This document shows positions 34,225 through 44,720 of a stretch of DNA of 64,000 nt, piece by piece; the first letter of the stretch is position 1, and each line of letters opens with the position of its first letter. Origin of the DNA: Bacillota bacterium. GTDB lineage: Bacteria; Bacillota; Desulfotomaculia; Desulfotomaculales; Ammonificaceae. Made by a program: the position numbers and the translations under genes. The stretch lies in the NCBI GenBank assembly GCA_040755295.1, contig JBFMBK010000004.1:149790-213789 (forward strand), in the 5' to 3' direction. Under the pieces are notes generated by a model that saw only the letters and a list, made by a program, of their open reading frames with translations, had not been told where the DNA came from and did no database searches.

Positions 34225-34508
34225 GGCTCGGCCAGCGAGCCGGCCAGGTTGTCTCCGGCGATTTCGTTGTAAGAGCGAAGGTGCGAAAAAGGGAAGCCCG
34301 TCTGGTAATCGTAGCCACCGACGCCGCCGCCCACACCTTTAAGGACTTTCAACGGTTCAGCCGCGGGACGGAAATCAAGGTCATCTGCTTTGGGATGAAA
34401 GCCGAATTGGGTGCGGCCCTCGGCCGCCCGCCGCGAGCTGTGGTTGCGATACTCGATGACCATCTTGCGGCAAGGATTTTGGACGTAATTGCGAGCGGTA
34501 AGGCATAG
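34197..34508 (+). CDS. rplGA: L7Ae-family RNA-binding protein (YlxQ)
   Basis: A 103-residue L7Ae/L30e-type protein (YLGLGQRAGQVVSGDF, ARLVIVATDAAAHTFKDFQRF, AAELGAALGRPPRAVVAI approximates to the conserved LG...G region). Bacterial YlxQ/YbxF proteins bind kink-turn RNA. GTG at 34197 inside the end of rnpM is chosen: GGGAGGAG lies about 10 nt upstream and VSKDVRQYLGLGQRAG matches the family start. Located between rnpM and infB as in Bacillus. Confidence 0.85.
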   Translation: MSKDVRQYLGLGQRAGQVVSGDFVVRAKVRKREARLVIVATDAAAHTFKDFQRFSRGTEIKVICFGMKAELGAALGRPPRAVVAILDDHLAARILDVIASGKA

Positions 34509-34793
34509 AAGAGTGTTGCAAAACAAATGCCTCCGGCATCGTACATCAGACTTCTGAAATGGACAGACCCGTTTTGCGGCAGTCTCCCAGGAGAGGGCTG
34601 TAAAACGGATCACCGGCAGTCTGCAACGGCCTCCCGGCAGTAGATTTGAGGAGTCTCATTCGTAAGGAAGGGATGAGCTTCTCTCTTATCGTATGTTTTT
34701 GGGAGGAACCATAAAACGATAAAAGTAATGCCGCCCGTCGGACGGGCGATGGTCTTAATGGGTCCTGTTCCCGGTAAGTATGGAGGTGTTTGA
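34509..34793. other. Leader region of infB, no gene seen
   Basis: 285 bp holding several GC-rich inverted segments (for example around 34731-34748, CCGCCCGTCGGACGGGCG) and ending with GGAGGTGTTTG before infB. It could hold an internal promoter or an attenuator; nothing specific was recognised. Confidence 0.4.
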
Positions 34794-37775
34794 ATGGTGA
34801 AGAAGAGGGTGCACGAAATTGCCAAAGAATTAAAAATAGAAAGCAAGGATCTTATTAAGAAGCTTGTTGACCTTGGAATAAAGGTTAAATGTAATTTTTC
34901 GACGTTAGATGACGAGGAGGTAATCAAGGTAAGGGAAGCTCTTTCTGCGGAAATACCCAAAACTACAAAAAAAAGCGCCGGGACAAAAGCCGCGGCCACG
35001 GAAACAGCGCCGGCGGACGGCGGTGCTCGGAAAGCGGAAGTTTCGGCCGAGGTGAACAGTCCGGCTGCGGCGTTAAAGCCGGAAACTAAGGAGAATCAGC
35101 CCGGGGCGGAAGATAAGGCCGAACCGAAGACGGTGAAACCGGAGAGGACGCAGTCGTTGTCCAAATTCGGGCCGGGGCTGGTGGATAAGGTTCCCCAACG
35201 GCCGCCGGACCGCCGTTTTGCGGAGCGGCCGCTTGCGTTTGAAAAGAAGGCAAGCCGGGGTATTTTCTCCGGGATTACCGCCCCGGCGCCTCAACAGGAG
35301 GCGAAGGTCACCCCTGAAGAAAGACCTGACCTGATCGCTTCAGCCGATCATGAGGCTGCTCCTTTCCCCGAAGAGACACGGGACTTAAAAGAGACCGCCG
35401 TGAAGCCTATTCCTAAGGAGTCAACCGAACCGGGTAATCAGCCCCAAGCGCCTTCTCCGCCAAAGGCTAAAGCGCCTGACCCCAGGTTTGAATCCAGAGG
35501 CGGCCAGGGTAAACCATCTGCGCCACGGCCTTGGGAAGGGCGGAGACCGGATAGCCGGGTTCCGACGCAGGGACATGGAGCAATCAGCGGGCAAAGACCG
35601 GCTCAGGGTCCCGGACGCAGGCCGTCGCCAGGAACAGGAGCAAGACCTGCTCCCGGTACGGGAGGAAGGCCTGCTCCCGGAGGAAGACCGAATCATGCGG
35701 GACCTAGACAACCTTCGTTCGGGCATTCAGCGCCTCGCCCCGACGGGCGGCATACCGGCTACGGCGAGCGGAAGGCCCCGTATCCGGCCTCCGACACACG
35801 TCCGCCCAAACTTGCGCCGATTCCGCCACCGCCGCAAACCGATAAAAACAAGTCGTCGCAAAAGCAGGAACAGCGGCCGAAAACCGATAAGAAGGTCAAG
35901 GATAAAACGGCCGACCGTCTTGTGCCGCTGCGGGAAGAGGAAGGGGAAAAGCTGCGGGGCAAGCTCTTGAAACGGCGCGGTAAGGCGGAGTCGCAACCGG
36001 TCCTGGTTAGACCGGCGGAGAGAAAGCCGGTCCAGATTGGAGAGACTATTACCGTCAAGGATCTGGCGGAAAAGATGCAGCGTAAAGCCGCCGACCTTAT
36101 TAAGAAATTAATGGCGCTGGGAATGTTCGTGACAATTAACCAGGAGATCGATTCCGATACGGCGGTCATCCTTGCCCAGGAGTTCGGATACCAGGTTGAG
36201 GTAAAGCCGGAATTCGACATAGAGTCGCTGCTGGTGGAGGAACCGGAAAACGATCCGGAGAAATGCAAACCCCGTTCACCGATAGTCACAGTGATGGGTC
36301 ATGTCGATCACGGTAAAACCTCGCTCCTGGACTCCATTCGGAAAACGCACGTAACAGCGACCGAAGCCGGAGGAATAACCCAGCATATCGGCGCTTACCA
36401 GGTGGAGAAGAATAGCAGGAAGATAACGTTTATCGACACCCCCGGCCACGAAGCGTTTACCGCGATGCGCGCCCGCGGGGCAAACGTTACCGACGTTGTT
36501 GTTCTGGTGGTTGCGGCGGACGACGGAGTGATGCCGCAAACCGTTGAAGCGATCAATCACGCACGCGCAGCGGGGGTACCGATTGTCGTCGCGCTTAACA
36601 AGATGGACAAAGAGAACGCAAAACCCGACCGGGTTAAGAAGGAACTGGCCGATCAGGGCCTTGTTCCCGAGGAATGGGCGGGCGATACGGTTTGTGTTCC
36701 TGTTTCGGCGCTTAAGAACCAGGGAATTGAAGACCTTTTGGAAATGATATTGCTGGTGTCGGATGTTCTGGAACTCAAAGCCAACCCTGATTGTCCGGCC
36801 AGAGGGACCATCGTTGAATCGAAACTTGATAAGGGACGCGGCCCGGTTGCCACGGTCCTGGTTCAAAACGGCACGCTTAAGGTCGGCGACACCCTTGTTA
36901 CCGGAGGCCATTTTGCCCGTGTCCGGGCCATGATCGACGATAAGAGCAAAAGAGTGAACCATATCGGACCCTCCACACCTGTCGAGGTACTCGGGTTTTC
37001 CGAGGTGCCCGAGGCAGGGGAACCCTTTGTGGTGATTGACGAACACCTTGCCCGGCAGATAGTCCAGAAAAGAATCGCTAAGAAGCGGGAAGACGAAGCC
37101 AAAGCGCGCGCGAAAATGGCCCTTGAAGATGTGTACGCCCGTATTAAGGAAGGTCAGATCAAGGAACTGCCGTTAATAGTGAAGGCGGACGTTCAGGGCT
37201 CGGCGGAGGCGCTGAGTAAAGCTTTGGAACGTCTAGGTACGGAAGAGGTCCGGGTCAACCTTATTCACACCGGCGTCGGGGCGATTACCGAAACCGACAT
37301 CATGCTCGCGTCGGCTGCCGGAGCGATAATAATCGGTTTCAACGTAAGGCCGGATGTTAACGCCCGCAAGGCGCAGGAACGTGAAAAGATAGACACCCGG
37401 CTATACCAGGTGATCTACGAAGCGATAAATGACGTAAAAGCGGCGCTCTCCGGGCTCCTCGAGCCGGATTACCGGGAGGTCATCCTCGGGCGCGCCGAGG
37501 TGCGCAAGGTTTTTCATGCCTCAAAGGTAGGAACGATCGCCGGTTGTTATGTCACCGAGGGTAAAGTGAGCCGGGATGCAGGCGTCAGGGTTGTACGCGG
37601 CGGTGTGGTGGTTCACACCGGTAAGATAGACTCGCTTAAACGCTTCAAGGACGATGTGCGGGATGTGGCTCAGGGGTTCGAGTGCGGGCTGATGGTCGAA
37701 AACTTCAATGACCTCGAAGAAGGGGACGAACTGGAGTTCTACACTGTGGAGGCCGTTAAGCGGCACCTGGAGTAA
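34794..37775 (+). CDS. infB: Translation initiation factor IF-2
   Basis: A 993-residue GTPase that places initiator tRNA on the 30S subunit. N-terminal IF2_N domain ([19 protein letters not shown]), a long disordered Pro/Gly/Arg-rich linker (about residues 60-395), a second IF2_N-like region ([21 protein letters not shown]), then the G domain from about residue 495: [12 protein letters not shown] (G1), [14 protein letters not shown] (G3), VALNKMDKE (G4). Domains II-IV follow, including [12 protein letters not shown] and the C-terminal initiator-tRNA domain. GTG-or-ATG choice resolved to ATG after GGAGGTG. Confidence 0.97.
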   Translation: MVKKRVHEIAKELKIESKDLIKKLVDLGIKVKCNFSTLDDEEVIKVREALSAEIPKTTKKSAGTKAAATETAPADGGARKAEVSAEVNSPAAALKPETKENQPGAEDKAEPKTVKPERTQSLSKFGPGLVDKVPQRPPDRRFAERPLAFEKKASRGIFSGITAPAPQQEAKVTPEERPDLIASADHEAAPFPEETRDLKETAVKPIPKESTEPGNQPQAPSPPKAKAPDPRFESRGGQGKPSAPRPWEGRRPDSRVPTQGHGAISGQRPAQGPGRRPSPGTGARPAPGTGGRPAPGGRPNHAGPRQPSFGHSAPRPDGRHTGYGERKAPYPASDTRPPKLAPIPPPPQTDKNKSSQKQEQRPKTDKKVKDKTADRLVPLREEEGEKLRGKLLKRRGKAESQPVLVRPAERKPVQIGETITVKDLAEKMQRKAADLIKKLMALGMFVTINQEIDSDTAVILAQEFGYQVEVKPEFDIESLLVEEPENDPEKCKPRSPIVTVMGHVDHGKTSLLDSIRKTHVTATEAGGITQHIGAYQVEKNSRKITFIDTPGHEAFTAMRARGANVTDVVVLVVAADDGVMPQTVEAINHARAAGVPIVVALNKMDKENAKPDRVKKELADQGLVPEEWAGDTVCVPVSALKNQGIEDLLEMILLVSDVLELKANPDCPARGTIVESKLDKGRGPVATVLVQNGTLKVGDTLVTGGHFARVRAMIDDKSKRVNHIGPSTPVEVLGFSEVPEAGEPFVVIDEHLARQIVQKRIAKKREDEAKARAKMALEDVYARIKEGQIKELPLIVKADVQGSAEALSKALERLGTEEVRVNLIHTGVGAITETDIMLASAAGAIIIGFNVRPDVNARKAQEREKIDTRLYQVIYEAINDVKAALSGLLEPDYREVILGRAEVRKVFHASKVGTIAGCYVTEGKVSRDAGVRVVRGGVVVHTGKIDSLKRFKDDVRDVAQGFECGLMVENFNDLEEGDELEFYTVEAVKRHLE

Positions 37776-37814
37776 ACCCAAACGCATTTCGGGGCTTGGA
37801 TTGGAGGTAATATT

Positions 37815-38177
37815 ATGACTCATCGCGTGGCGCGGTTGGCCGAGGCAATAAAAGAAGAGATGGCGGAAATCATAAGGACCGAGTTAAAGGACCCGCGGCT
37901 TGGGTTCGCCACCGTGACCCGGGTGGAGGTGTCCAACGACTTCCGGTACGCCAAGGTCCTTGTCAGCGTTTACGGGTCTCCCGAAGACGGGGAGGCTACG
38001 CTGTCCGTTCTGGAAAGGGCGATGGGTTTTATCCGCAGCCTCCTGGGGCGCCGTCTCCGGCTCCGCTACGCCCCGGAAATTAGTTTTAAGCTTGACCCGT
38101 CGATGGGTTTCGGAGCCAGTGTTACACGTATACTTAATGAATTAAAAAAAGAAGGAACGCAGGATGAACAGCCTTAG
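37815..38177 (+). CDS. rbfA: 30S ribosome-binding factor A
   Basis: A 120-residue KH-like protein for late 16S rRNA maturation: HRVARLAEAIKEEMAEIIRTELKDPRLGFATVTRVEVSNDF quoted in part (RVARLAEAIKEEMAEII; DPRLGFATVTRVEVS), YAKVLVSVYG, LRYAPEISFKLDPSM. ATG after GGAGG. It overlaps nrnA by 14 bp. Confidence 0.95.
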   Translation: MTHRVARLAEAIKEEMAEIIRTELKDPRLGFATVTRVEVSNDFRYAKVLVSVYGSPEDGEATLSVLERAMGFIRSLLGRRLRLRYAPEISFKLDPSMGFGASVTRILNELKKEGTQDEQP

Positions 38178-39168
38178 CGACATAGCCGGTGTGCTTAAGG
38201 CGGCCAAGCGTCTTGTCTTCACCGGACACGTGATGCCGGACGGGGACTGCATAGGTTCGATGCTGGCCCTGGGTCTGGTGATGGAACGGGAAGACAAAGA
38301 AGTAGTCTTTGTTTCCCCGGGGCCGCTTCCGTCGATTTATCGCTTTTTACCCGGCGTGGAACGCATTAAGGTCAGCCCTTCGCTCCCGGAAATGACCGGG
38401 GACGGTCCCGGACTGGTGGTCATAGTCGACACTTCGGTTCCTGCAAGACTGGGCGATTTTCTTCCCGTTATCGAAGAATTGCAGCACTCGGGTTATCGGA
38501 CGGTCCTTCTGGACCACCATATTTCCGCGCTTCCGTATGCGGATGTGAATTATATCGATCCGGACGCTTCGGCGGTGGGCGAGATTGTGTTCGACTTGAT
38601 AAAAATGCTGGGACACGAAATCGACAAAACGATCGCGACGTGTCTGTATGTGACCGTCGCTACGGATACCGGGGGGTTCCGTTATGAGACAACCACTCCT
38701 CAAACCCACCGGAAAGTGGCGGACTTGATCGAAGCCGGAATCGATGTAAGGGCGATCAGCCTGCAGATTTTTGAGGAAAAGCCTTTAAAAAGCTTTAAAG
38801 TCTTGAGCACTGTTTTGAACACCCTGGAATTGAGTCCCTGCGGCCGGATCGGGTGGTTTACGCTCAATCTGGCTACGGCGAATCACCTGGAGGTTGAGGA
38901 CGAGCATATCGACGGCGTTGTTAATTACGCCCGCCAGGTCAGGGGAGTCGAAATAGCGCTCTTGTTCCGCGAGGTTGAAGGGGGATATGTTAAGGTCAGT
39001 TTTCGCTCGAAGAACTATGTTGATGTGAGTAAGCTTGCCGGTGAATTCGGCGGCGGCGGTCACCCGCGGGCTGCCGGGGCACTGGTTAAGGGCAATATAG
39101 ACAAGATAAAGAAAGCGGTCCTGGACGCCGGTATGATGTTTCTTGAGCAAGCCGGGACGGGGAATTAG
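38164..39168 (+). CDS. nrnA: Bifunctional oligoribonuclease/pAp phosphatase NrnA (DHH)
   Basis: A 334-residue DHH/DHHA1 phosphoesterase. Motifs: GHVMPDGDCIGSMLALG (motif I, DxD form), VIVDTS (II), VLLDHHIS (DHH, III), a fourth Asp in ATDTGGFRYE, and the DHHA1 substrate loop GGGGHPRAAG at about residues 296-305. Degrades short RNAs and dephosphorylates pAp. ATG lies in the end of rbfA with AAGGAACG upstream. Standard place between rbfA and truB. Confidence 0.94.
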   Translation: MNSLSDIAGVLKAAKRLVFTGHVMPDGDCIGSMLALGLVMEREDKEVVFVSPGPLPSIYRFLPGVERIKVSPSLPEMTGDGPGLVVIVDTSVPARLGDFLPVIEELQHSGYRTVLLDHHISALPYADVNYIDPDASAVGEIVFDLIKMLGHEIDKTIATCLYVTVATDTGGFRYETTTPQTHRKVADLIEAGIDVRAISLQIFEEKPLKSFKVLSTVLNTLELSPCGRIGWFTLNLATANHLEVEDEHIDGVVNYARQVRGVEIALLFREVEGGYVKVSFRSKNYVDVSKLAGEFGGGGHPRAAGALVKGNIDKIKKAVLDAGMMFLEQAGTGN

Positions 39169-39171
39169 AAT

Positions 39172-40101
39172 TTGGAAGGCGTCCTTAACGTCCTCAAGCC
39201 GCCGGGGATGACCTCGCATGATGTCGTCAACCGGGTGCGGAGACTTACCGGCGTTAAGAGGGTGGGACATACCGGTACGCTCGACCCGACGGCCGCCGGG
39301 GTTCTGGTAATCTTGCTCGGCAGGGCGACCCGGGCGGCGCAGTTTATGGCCGACCATGACAAGGAATACCGGGCCGAGGCTGTATTCGGCGTTGAAACCG
39401 ATACCCAGGACGCCGCCGGGAAGGTGGTGGCGGTGGGAGATGCCTCCGGTTTAAGCGCGGAAGATGTACTGCGGGTTTTACCCTGTTTTCGGGGCGCCAT
39501 CGAACAGGCGCCACCGATGGTCTCGGCGGTTCACCACCGGGGGAAGAGACTGTACGAACTGGCGAGAGCCGGGGAAACGGTGGAGGTTCCCCCGCGCAGG
39601 GTTGAGGTTTATACCCTGGATCTGATAAAGGGTGATTGGGGGAGCAAACGTCCCAGGGCTCTTTTCCATGTATCCTGCTCTAAGGGAACCTACGTGCGGA
39701 CGATTATCACCGCTGTCGGACGAGCGCTGGGTTGCAGGGCGTACCTGAGTTTCCTGCTGCGGACCCGTGTCGGGGGGATTACTATAGGGACGGCGCAGAC
39801 CCTCGAAGAACTCGAGTCGGCAAATGCAGCCGCGGGATTGAGCGGTGTGATAATTCCGGTTAATGAAGCCCTCGGGCGAATCCCTGCGGTAACAATTAAG
39901 TCTTCGGCCGTTAAAGCGGTACAGAGCGGCAGCCGCCTGTATCCCGCCGGGATGGAGGGCGAAACGGAACGGTTCGCGGCCGGTACGGCGGTCCGCCTGG
40001 TTTATGAAGAAGAGCTTGTGGCTGTCGCCCGGGTGGAATGTTTGGATGATGGGCGGACAGCGTATAAGCCTGTTTGGGTGTATTCGGTGTCGGCAGAGTA
40101 A
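39172..40101 (+). CDS. truB: tRNA pseudouridine-55 synthase TruB
   Basis: A 309-residue enzyme making pseudouridine 55 in the tRNA T loop. LNVLKPPGMTSHDVVNRVRR, VGHTGTLDPTAAGVLVI (catalytic Asp), DKEYRAEAVFGVETDTQDAAG, PPMVSAVHHRGKRLYELAR, CSKGTYVRTII and SFLLRTRVGG are all TruB hallmarks. TTG start (39172) 3 bp after nrnA with GGGGAAT upstream. C-terminal PUA-like domain present. Confidence 0.95.
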   Translation: MEGVLNVLKPPGMTSHDVVNRVRRLTGVKRVGHTGTLDPTAAGVLVILLGRATRAAQFMADHDKEYRAEAVFGVETDTQDAAGKVVAVGDASGLSAEDVLRVLPCFRGAIEQAPPMVSAVHHRGKRLYELARAGETVEVPPRRVEVYTLDLIKGDWGSKRPRALFHVSCSKGTYVRTIITAVGRALGCRAYLSFLLRTRVGGITIGTAQTLEELESANAAAGLSGVIIPVNEALGRIPAVTIKSSAVKAVQSGSRLYPAGMEGETERFAAGTAVRLVYEEELVAVARVECLDDGRTAYKPVWVYSVSAE

Positions 40102-40133
40102 TACTTGTTATAAGTTTGAAATGAACATGGGGC

Positions 40134-40288
40134 GACCCGTAAGCTGGTTACTTAGAACGCGGCGAGGAGCGAACAGTACAAGGAAGGTGTAGACGGACAG
40201 GCCGGAGCGTATACGGAAATACGTGAGGACCTGGCCGGCGAGCCTGACGCAGCAATGCGTTGCTTATCGTCGCGCTCCACGAAAGAAC
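40134..40288 (+). ncRNA. Repeated leader element, copy C (before ribF)
   Basis: It starts GACCCGTAAGCTGGTTACTT and ends ACGAAAGAAC. It shares the 3' block CTGACGCAGCAATGCGTTGC with copy B (hairpin AGCAA 40251-40255/TTGCT 40260-40264). The outer stem is weaker: GGAGCG (40166-40171) with CGCTCC (40273-40278). The variable middle contains its own hairpin CGTAT/ATACG near 40208-40222. It ends 24 nt before the ribF start. Confidence 0.6.
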
Positions 40289-40312
40289 ACTTATCTTCGG
40301 GGAGGTTCGACG

Positions 40313-41245
40313 TTGGATATCCTAACCGAATATCATGGTCTTGCGCGAGTATATAAGAACATTTGCGTCGGACTTGGAAATTTCGACGGAGTACATCTTG
40401 GCCACCAGCGGCTGATCAACCGGCTGGTTTCACACGCCCGCCGTAATGCGGGAACAGCCGTGGTCTTTACATTTGAACCCCATCCCGCCATGGTTTTAAA
40501 CCCGGCAGCCGCACCCCCGCTCTTGCTGGCGCCGGAATATAAACAGCGTTTGATCAGCGGCCTGGGCGTCGATGTTTTATTAGCCGTTCGTTTTACGAAG
40601 GAGTTTGCGCAACTTACACCGGAAGCGTTTATCCGGGATGTCCTTCGTGCCGAGCTGGGAGCCAGGGCTGTTTTCGTGGGCTACAACTACACCTTTGGGC
40701 ACCGGGGAGCGGGGACGCCGGAGACCTTGCGCACCTTCGCCGAGGAAAACGATTACAAACTTGAGGTTATTCCTCCGGTGATGCTGGAAGGAAAGCCGGT
40801 ATCCTCAACGCTTATTAGGAATTTGTTGAACGAAGGAAAAGTGGAAGAAGCGCGCCGCTATTTAGGGTATTACCCGGTGTATAAAGGGAAGGTGGTTACC
40901 GGAGAGAGCCGTGGTTCCAAAATGGGCTTCCCGACCGCCAACCTGGAGGTCGAAGAGAGGATACTTGTACCGGCTAACGGTGTCTATGCGGTGAAGCTGC
41001 TGATTGACGGGGAAAGGTTCCTTGGTGTCGCCAACATCGGCGTGTGCCCGACCTTCACAGGCGGCGCTGTGCGGAAAAGGCGGATAGAGGTCTTTGTTTT
41101 TGATTTTCACGGTGATCTTTACGAGAAAGACCTCGAGGTCTTGTTCACCAGGCGGCTCCGGGAGGAACGGCGTTTTGGGTCGGCCGCGGAGCTTGTGGAA
41201 CAGATCAGGCTTGACGTTGCCGCCGCCAGGGCGCTTGCTGAATGA
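40313..41245 (+). CDS. ribF: Bifunctional riboflavin kinase/FMN adenylyltransferase
   Basis: A 310-residue protein making FMN and FAD from riboflavin. The adenylyltransferase half starts CVGLGNFDGVHLGHQRLI and has FTFEPHP and VFVGYNYTFGHRGAGTPETL, PVSSTLIRNLLNEGKVEEA. The kinase half has KGKVVTGESRGSKMGFPTANLE and GVYAVKLLIDG, VANIGVCPTF, KRRIEVFVFDF. TTG at 40313 follows GGGGAGG at ideal spacing; a longer reading would run into the leader element. Confidence 0.95.
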   Translation: MDILTEYHGLARVYKNICVGLGNFDGVHLGHQRLINRLVSHARRNAGTAVVFTFEPHPAMVLNPAAAPPLLLAPEYKQRLISGLGVDVLLAVRFTKEFAQLTPEAFIRDVLRAELGARAVFVGYNYTFGHRGAGTPETLRTFAEENDYKLEVIPPVMLEGKPVSSTLIRNLLNEGKVEEARRYLGYYPVYKGKVVTGESRGSKMGFPTANLEVEERILVPANGVYAVKLLIDGERFLGVANIGVCPTFTGGAVRKRRIEVFVFDFHGDLYEKDLEVLFTRRLREERRFGSAAELVEQIRLDVAAARALAE

Positions 41246-41404
41246 GACCAAACTGGTTTTTTTATTATAAAGACACAGGGTAATTTGGCATAATGCTTTT
41301 AAGGGGTGAAGTGTTAGGTGACGGCTGAATAGTTACATGATTTACAGGGTGCCCTGTTTGTGCTAAAATTGCACTTGAACGCTTCAAAGGTAAGGGGAAC
41401 TGCC

Positions 41405-41626
41405 GTGTCCTATGCGAGTATAACCCCCAACGCGGTTGACCTGAGGATCTGGCTTGACCAGATTGCGTTGATCTGCTTGAGCAAGGAGTTCCAAAAGCTG
41501 AAGAACGAACTGGAGTCCTTCTACGGGGAAGTAAACGTACCTCAGGCGGACGTTACGGCGTTTGCGGATGCGTTGTACACGTTTCTGACCGAATATGAAG
41601 AGGCGGCGCTAACGAGTTCGTCCTGA
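41405..41626 (+). CDS. Small hypothetical protein
   Basis: A 73-residue protein with DLRIWLDQIALICLSKEFQKLKNEL and VTAFADALYTFLTEYEE, probably helical. GTG at 41405 is chosen for AAGGGG upstream; an earlier GTG at 41360 has no good site. It lies in the ribF-rpsO gap, which usually holds no gene. Family not recognised. Confidence 0.5.
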   Translation: MSYASITPNAVDLRIWLDQIALICLSKEFQKLKNELESFYGEVNVPQADVTAFADALYTFLTEYEEAALTSSS

Positions 41627-41682
41627 GGAGTGGTAATCATTTAACCCATGCGCGGAGTGTTTGAATAGTAAGAGGAGTATAT

Positions 41683-41904
41683 ATGCGGGTTATTATTACG
41701 GAGCACGCTGTCAAGCGGCTTCGTGAGCCGCGCCAGCAGGAAATTACGACAAGTGACATCACTGCTGCCGCGGAATCGATTCCTGGAACAATTGTTACAG
41801 CTACGCGTTTTCGTGGGTTTGTGGCCCGGCTCGGCAGGATGTTCGATATCGTAGCAAAGGACATCCCCGAAGGGCGTCTCGTAATTACGGTTATCGGTAA
41901 ATGA
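41683..41904 (+). CDS. Small hypothetical protein, possibly DUF4258-like
   Basis: A 73-residue protein: [20 protein letters not shown], then [18 protein letters not shown] and [10 protein letters not shown] histidine near the start, several basic residues and a beta-strand end recall the DUF4258/RelE-like small protein group, but the match is weak. ATG after GAGGAG. Its stop codon overlaps an open frame that leads into rpsO, so translation coupling is possible. Confidence 0.5.
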   Translation: MRVIITEHAVKRLREPRQQEITTSDITAAAESIPGTIVTATRFRGFVARLGRMFDIVAKDIPEGRLVITVIGK

Positions 41905-41972
41905 ACCGTGAGCGTGGTAGGACGAGTAAACGTTGTACTATGCTCATGGCAATTAGGGAGGAGGTGAAGGCG

Positions 41973-42242
41973 GTGGCGCTGACGGTGGAGAAAAAACAAT
42001 CGATCATAGAATCTTACAGAGTGCATGAGAATGATACCGGCTCTCCCGAAGTGCAGATTGCCATCCTGACCGAAAGAATCAACCTGTTGAGTGAGCATCT
42101 GAAAGCACATAAAAAGGATTTTCACTCACGGCGGGGTCTTTTAAAACTGGTCGGGCAGAGGCGGGCACTATTAAACTACTTGCGGGACTATGATTTCGAA
42201 CGGTACCAGCGGTTGATCGAAAGACTAGGTCTGAGAAAATAG
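41973..42242 (+). CDS. rpsO: 30S ribosomal protein S15
   Basis: An 89-residue protein. [36 protein letters not shown] is conserved (key parts [16 protein letters not shown]) and ends [25 protein letters not shown]. It binds 16S rRNA helix 22. GTG at 41973 (VALTVEKKQ) is the family start and follows GGAGGAGGTG. rpsO before pnp is standard. Confidence 0.96.
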   Translation: MALTVEKKQSIIESYRVHENDTGSPEVQIAILTERINLLSEHLKAHKKDFHSRRGLLKLVGQRRALLNYLRDYDFERYQRLIERLGLRK

Positions 42243-42265
42243 CGGGGTGACCCCCCATTTTTTTT
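42243..42265 (+). terminator. Short hairpin with T run between rpsO and pnp
   Basis: GGGG-TGA-CCCC is followed after three bases by eight T. The stem is short, so termination would be partial, which suits the rpsO-pnp read-through known in other bacteria. Confidence 0.5.
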
Positions 42266-42283
42266 AGGAGGCTGTAATCCTTA

Positions 42284-44491
42284 ATGCCACAAAGCAATAT
42301 TATAACCAAAGAGATGGTGATCGGCGGGCGAAGGTTTAGTCTTGAAACCGGCCGCGTTGCCAAGCAGGCGTCCGGCGCCGTTATCGCGAGATACGGCGAT
42401 ACGATGGTCCTTGCCACGGCGACCCTGGCCGCCAACGCGCGGGAAGGGATAGACTTTTTCCCGCTGCTTGTCGATTACGAGGAACGACACTACGCTGTCG
42501 GTAAGATACCGGGTGGTTTCCTGCGGCGTGAGGGAAGGCCCGGCGAAAAAGCCGTCCTTTCGGCAAGAATCATCGACCGTTCCATCCGCCCGCTGTTTCC
42601 GGGAAAGATGCGCCGTGATGTACATGTGGTGACGACGGTCCTTTCCGTGGACCAGGATTGTTCCCCGGGAATCACGGCGATGATCGGCGCTTCGGCGGCG
42701 CTCGCGCTTTCCGAAATACCGTTTGACGGGCCGATCGGCGGCGTGATCGTGGGAATGGTCGACGGCGAGTTCGTCATCAACCCCACAGTGGACCAGGAAG
42801 ACCAGAACCGGCTTAACGTGATAGTCGCCGGTACGCGTGAGGCCATTATGATGGTGGAGTGCGGCGCGAAAGAGGCGTCCGAAGACACCGTCGTTAGAGC
42901 GATAGAGCTGGGACATCGGACCATACGGGAGATTGTTGATTTCATCAGCGCTTTTCGCGAGGAAGCCGTGAATCACGGTCTTGCGGCCGCCAAGATCGAG
43001 TTTTCCTTCCCGGAGGCGGCTCCGGAAGTGGTGGACGAAATCACCGGGTCCATTCAATCGGCCCTCGGGGCGGTCGTGGGACGGTGTGCCGGTGAACGGT
43101 TGGATAAAAAGACCAGGGAGCAGCTCCTCGATGATGCCAAGGAAGAATTGGTCGCCGGGTTCCTTGAGAAGTATACGGAAGCCGAGGCGGGAATCCGGCA
43201 TGTTGTGGAAAGGGTCGAGAAGGATGTCGTCCGTGAGTTTATCCGGAATGAAAAGATACGGATCGACGGGCGGGGCCTGAAAGAAATCAGAACGCTTTCA
43301 ACGGAGGTCGGGATCCTTCCGAGAACCCACGGTTCCGGGCTCTTTTCGCGGGGGCAGACCCAGGTGATGTCGGTAGTGACGCTGGGTCCCGTCGGTGATG
43401 AGCAGATTCTGGACGGGCTCGGGCTCGAGGAAACGAAGCGCTTTATGCACCACTATAACTTTCCGCCGTTCAGCACGGGAGAGGTCCGTCCGATGCGTTC
43501 GCCCGGAAGGCGCGAGATAGGGCACGGCGCGCTGGTCGAACGGGCGCTGGAAGCCGTGATTCCGCCTGAAGACGTTTTTCCCTACACCATCAGGATAGTA
43601 TCCGAGGTGCTGGAATCCAACGGCTCCAGTTCAATGGGCAGTGTTTGCGGCAGCACCCTGGCGCTGATGGATGCCGGAGTGCCGGTTAAAGAACCGGTGG
43701 CCGGGATCGCCATGGGTTTGATAAAAGATGGTGACAACGTGGACATTCTCACCGATATCCAGGGCTTTGAGGACCATCTGGGCGATATGGACTTCAAGGT
43801 AGCCGGTACGGCTCAGGGCATCACAGCCCTTCAGATGGATATAAAGATACCGGGCGTTACATCCGGGATTTTGGAGACCGCGCTGGCGCAGGCGCGTGAG
43901 GCACGGCTCTTCATTTTAGATCAGATAACGGGGACCATTCCGGAACCGCGTCCGGAGCTGTCACCTTATGCTCCGCGGGTCCTGCACACGGTCATTGATC
44001 CGGAGAAGATCCGGGACGTGATCGGCCCCGGAGGGAAAATAATCCGGAAAATCATCGAGATCACCGGAGCGGAAATTGATGTTGAAGACGACGGACGGGT
44101 TTTTGTAACGGCGCCGACCCAGGACACCGGGCTTCAAGCCATGGATATCATCAAAACGCTTACGGCGGAGGTTACCACGGGCCAGATTTATCTGGGGCGG
44201 GTCACGCGGGTTACCGATTTCGGCTGTTTTGTGGAGATAGTCCCGGGTGTTCTCGGACTGCCGGGCAAGGAGGGTCTGGTCCACATCTCGCAGCTTGCGC
44301 CGCAGCGGGTGGAGAAGGTGACTGACGTCGTAAAAGAAGGCGAACAGATTTCCGTTAAGGTAATCGGTTACGATAACCAGGGCAGGATCAAGCTGTCCAA
44401 GAAAGAGGCGATGCACCCGTCGGAACATCATGACAACAAGAGACCTGACAGACGGCCCCACCACCGGATGAGGATCGGCTCTAACAAATAA
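42284..44491 (+). CDS. pnp: Polyribonucleotide nucleotidyltransferase
   Basis: A 735-residue phosphorolytic 3'-5' exonuclease. First RNase PH domain ([43 protein letters not shown] quoted in pieces), helical linker, second RNase PH domain ([52 protein letters not shown] with catalytic Asp), KH domain ([17 protein letters not shown], about residue 580) and S1 domain (about 635-700, [15 protein letters not shown]). ATG after AGGAGG. Full length. Confidence 0.97.
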   Translation: MPQSNIITKEMVIGGRRFSLETGRVAKQASGAVIARYGDTMVLATATLAANAREGIDFFPLLVDYEERHYAVGKIPGGFLRREGRPGEKAVLSARIIDRSIRPLFPGKMRRDVHVVTTVLSVDQDCSPGITAMIGASAALALSEIPFDGPIGGVIVGMVDGEFVINPTVDQEDQNRLNVIVAGTREAIMMVECGAKEASEDTVVRAIELGHRTIREIVDFISAFREEAVNHGLAAAKIEFSFPEAAPEVVDEITGSIQSALGAVVGRCAGERLDKKTREQLLDDAKEELVAGFLEKYTEAEAGIRHVVERVEKDVVREFIRNEKIRIDGRGLKEIRTLSTEVGILPRTHGSGLFSRGQTQVMSVVTLGPVGDEQILDGLGLEETKRFMHHYNFPPFSTGEVRPMRSPGRREIGHGALVERALEAVIPPEDVFPYTIRIVSEVLESNGSSSMGSVCGSTLALMDAGVPVKEPVAGIAMGLIKDGDNVDILTDIQGFEDHLGDMDFKVAGTAQGITALQMDIKIPGVTSGILETALAQAREARLFILDQITGTIPEPRPELSPYAPRVLHTVIDPEKIRDVIGPGGKIIRKIIEITGAEIDVEDDGRVFVTAPTQDTGLQAMDIIKTLTAEVTTGQIYLGRVTRVTDFGCFVEIVPGVLGLPGKEGLVHISQLAPQRVEKVTDVVKEGEQISVKVIGYDNQGRIKLSKKEAMHPSEHHDNKRPDRRPHHRMRIGSNK

Positions 44492-44675
44492 ACGCGACGG
44501 CGAAGTGAGAGGTTGGAAGTGAGAGAGGGGTGGGAGTTGGTTTGTAAATCCCGTGTAAAGTCCGACCTCTTGCCTATCACCTCCCAGATATTACAGGCGG
44601 TTCTGCAACAGTTTCTTTTGAAAAGAGCCGCTATAAACCTCCTTCTAAGTGCATAAGCATTAACAAGAAGAATAG

Positions 44676-44700
44676 ATCCCCTTAACGGGGATTTCGCCTT
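44676..44700 (+). terminator. Weak hairpin between pnp and deacetylase gene
   Basis: ATCCCC and GGGGAT pair around a 5-nt loop; TTT and CCTTTTTG follow. Weak rho-independent terminator. Confidence 0.4.
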
Positions 44701-44720
44701 TTTGTAAGGAGGTTGTCCTT

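Noticed and set aside
35421..35996. Frames overlapping the infB linker on both strands
   Set aside because: The infB linker is GC-rich and low complexity, which produces open shadow frames; the infB frame is continuous.
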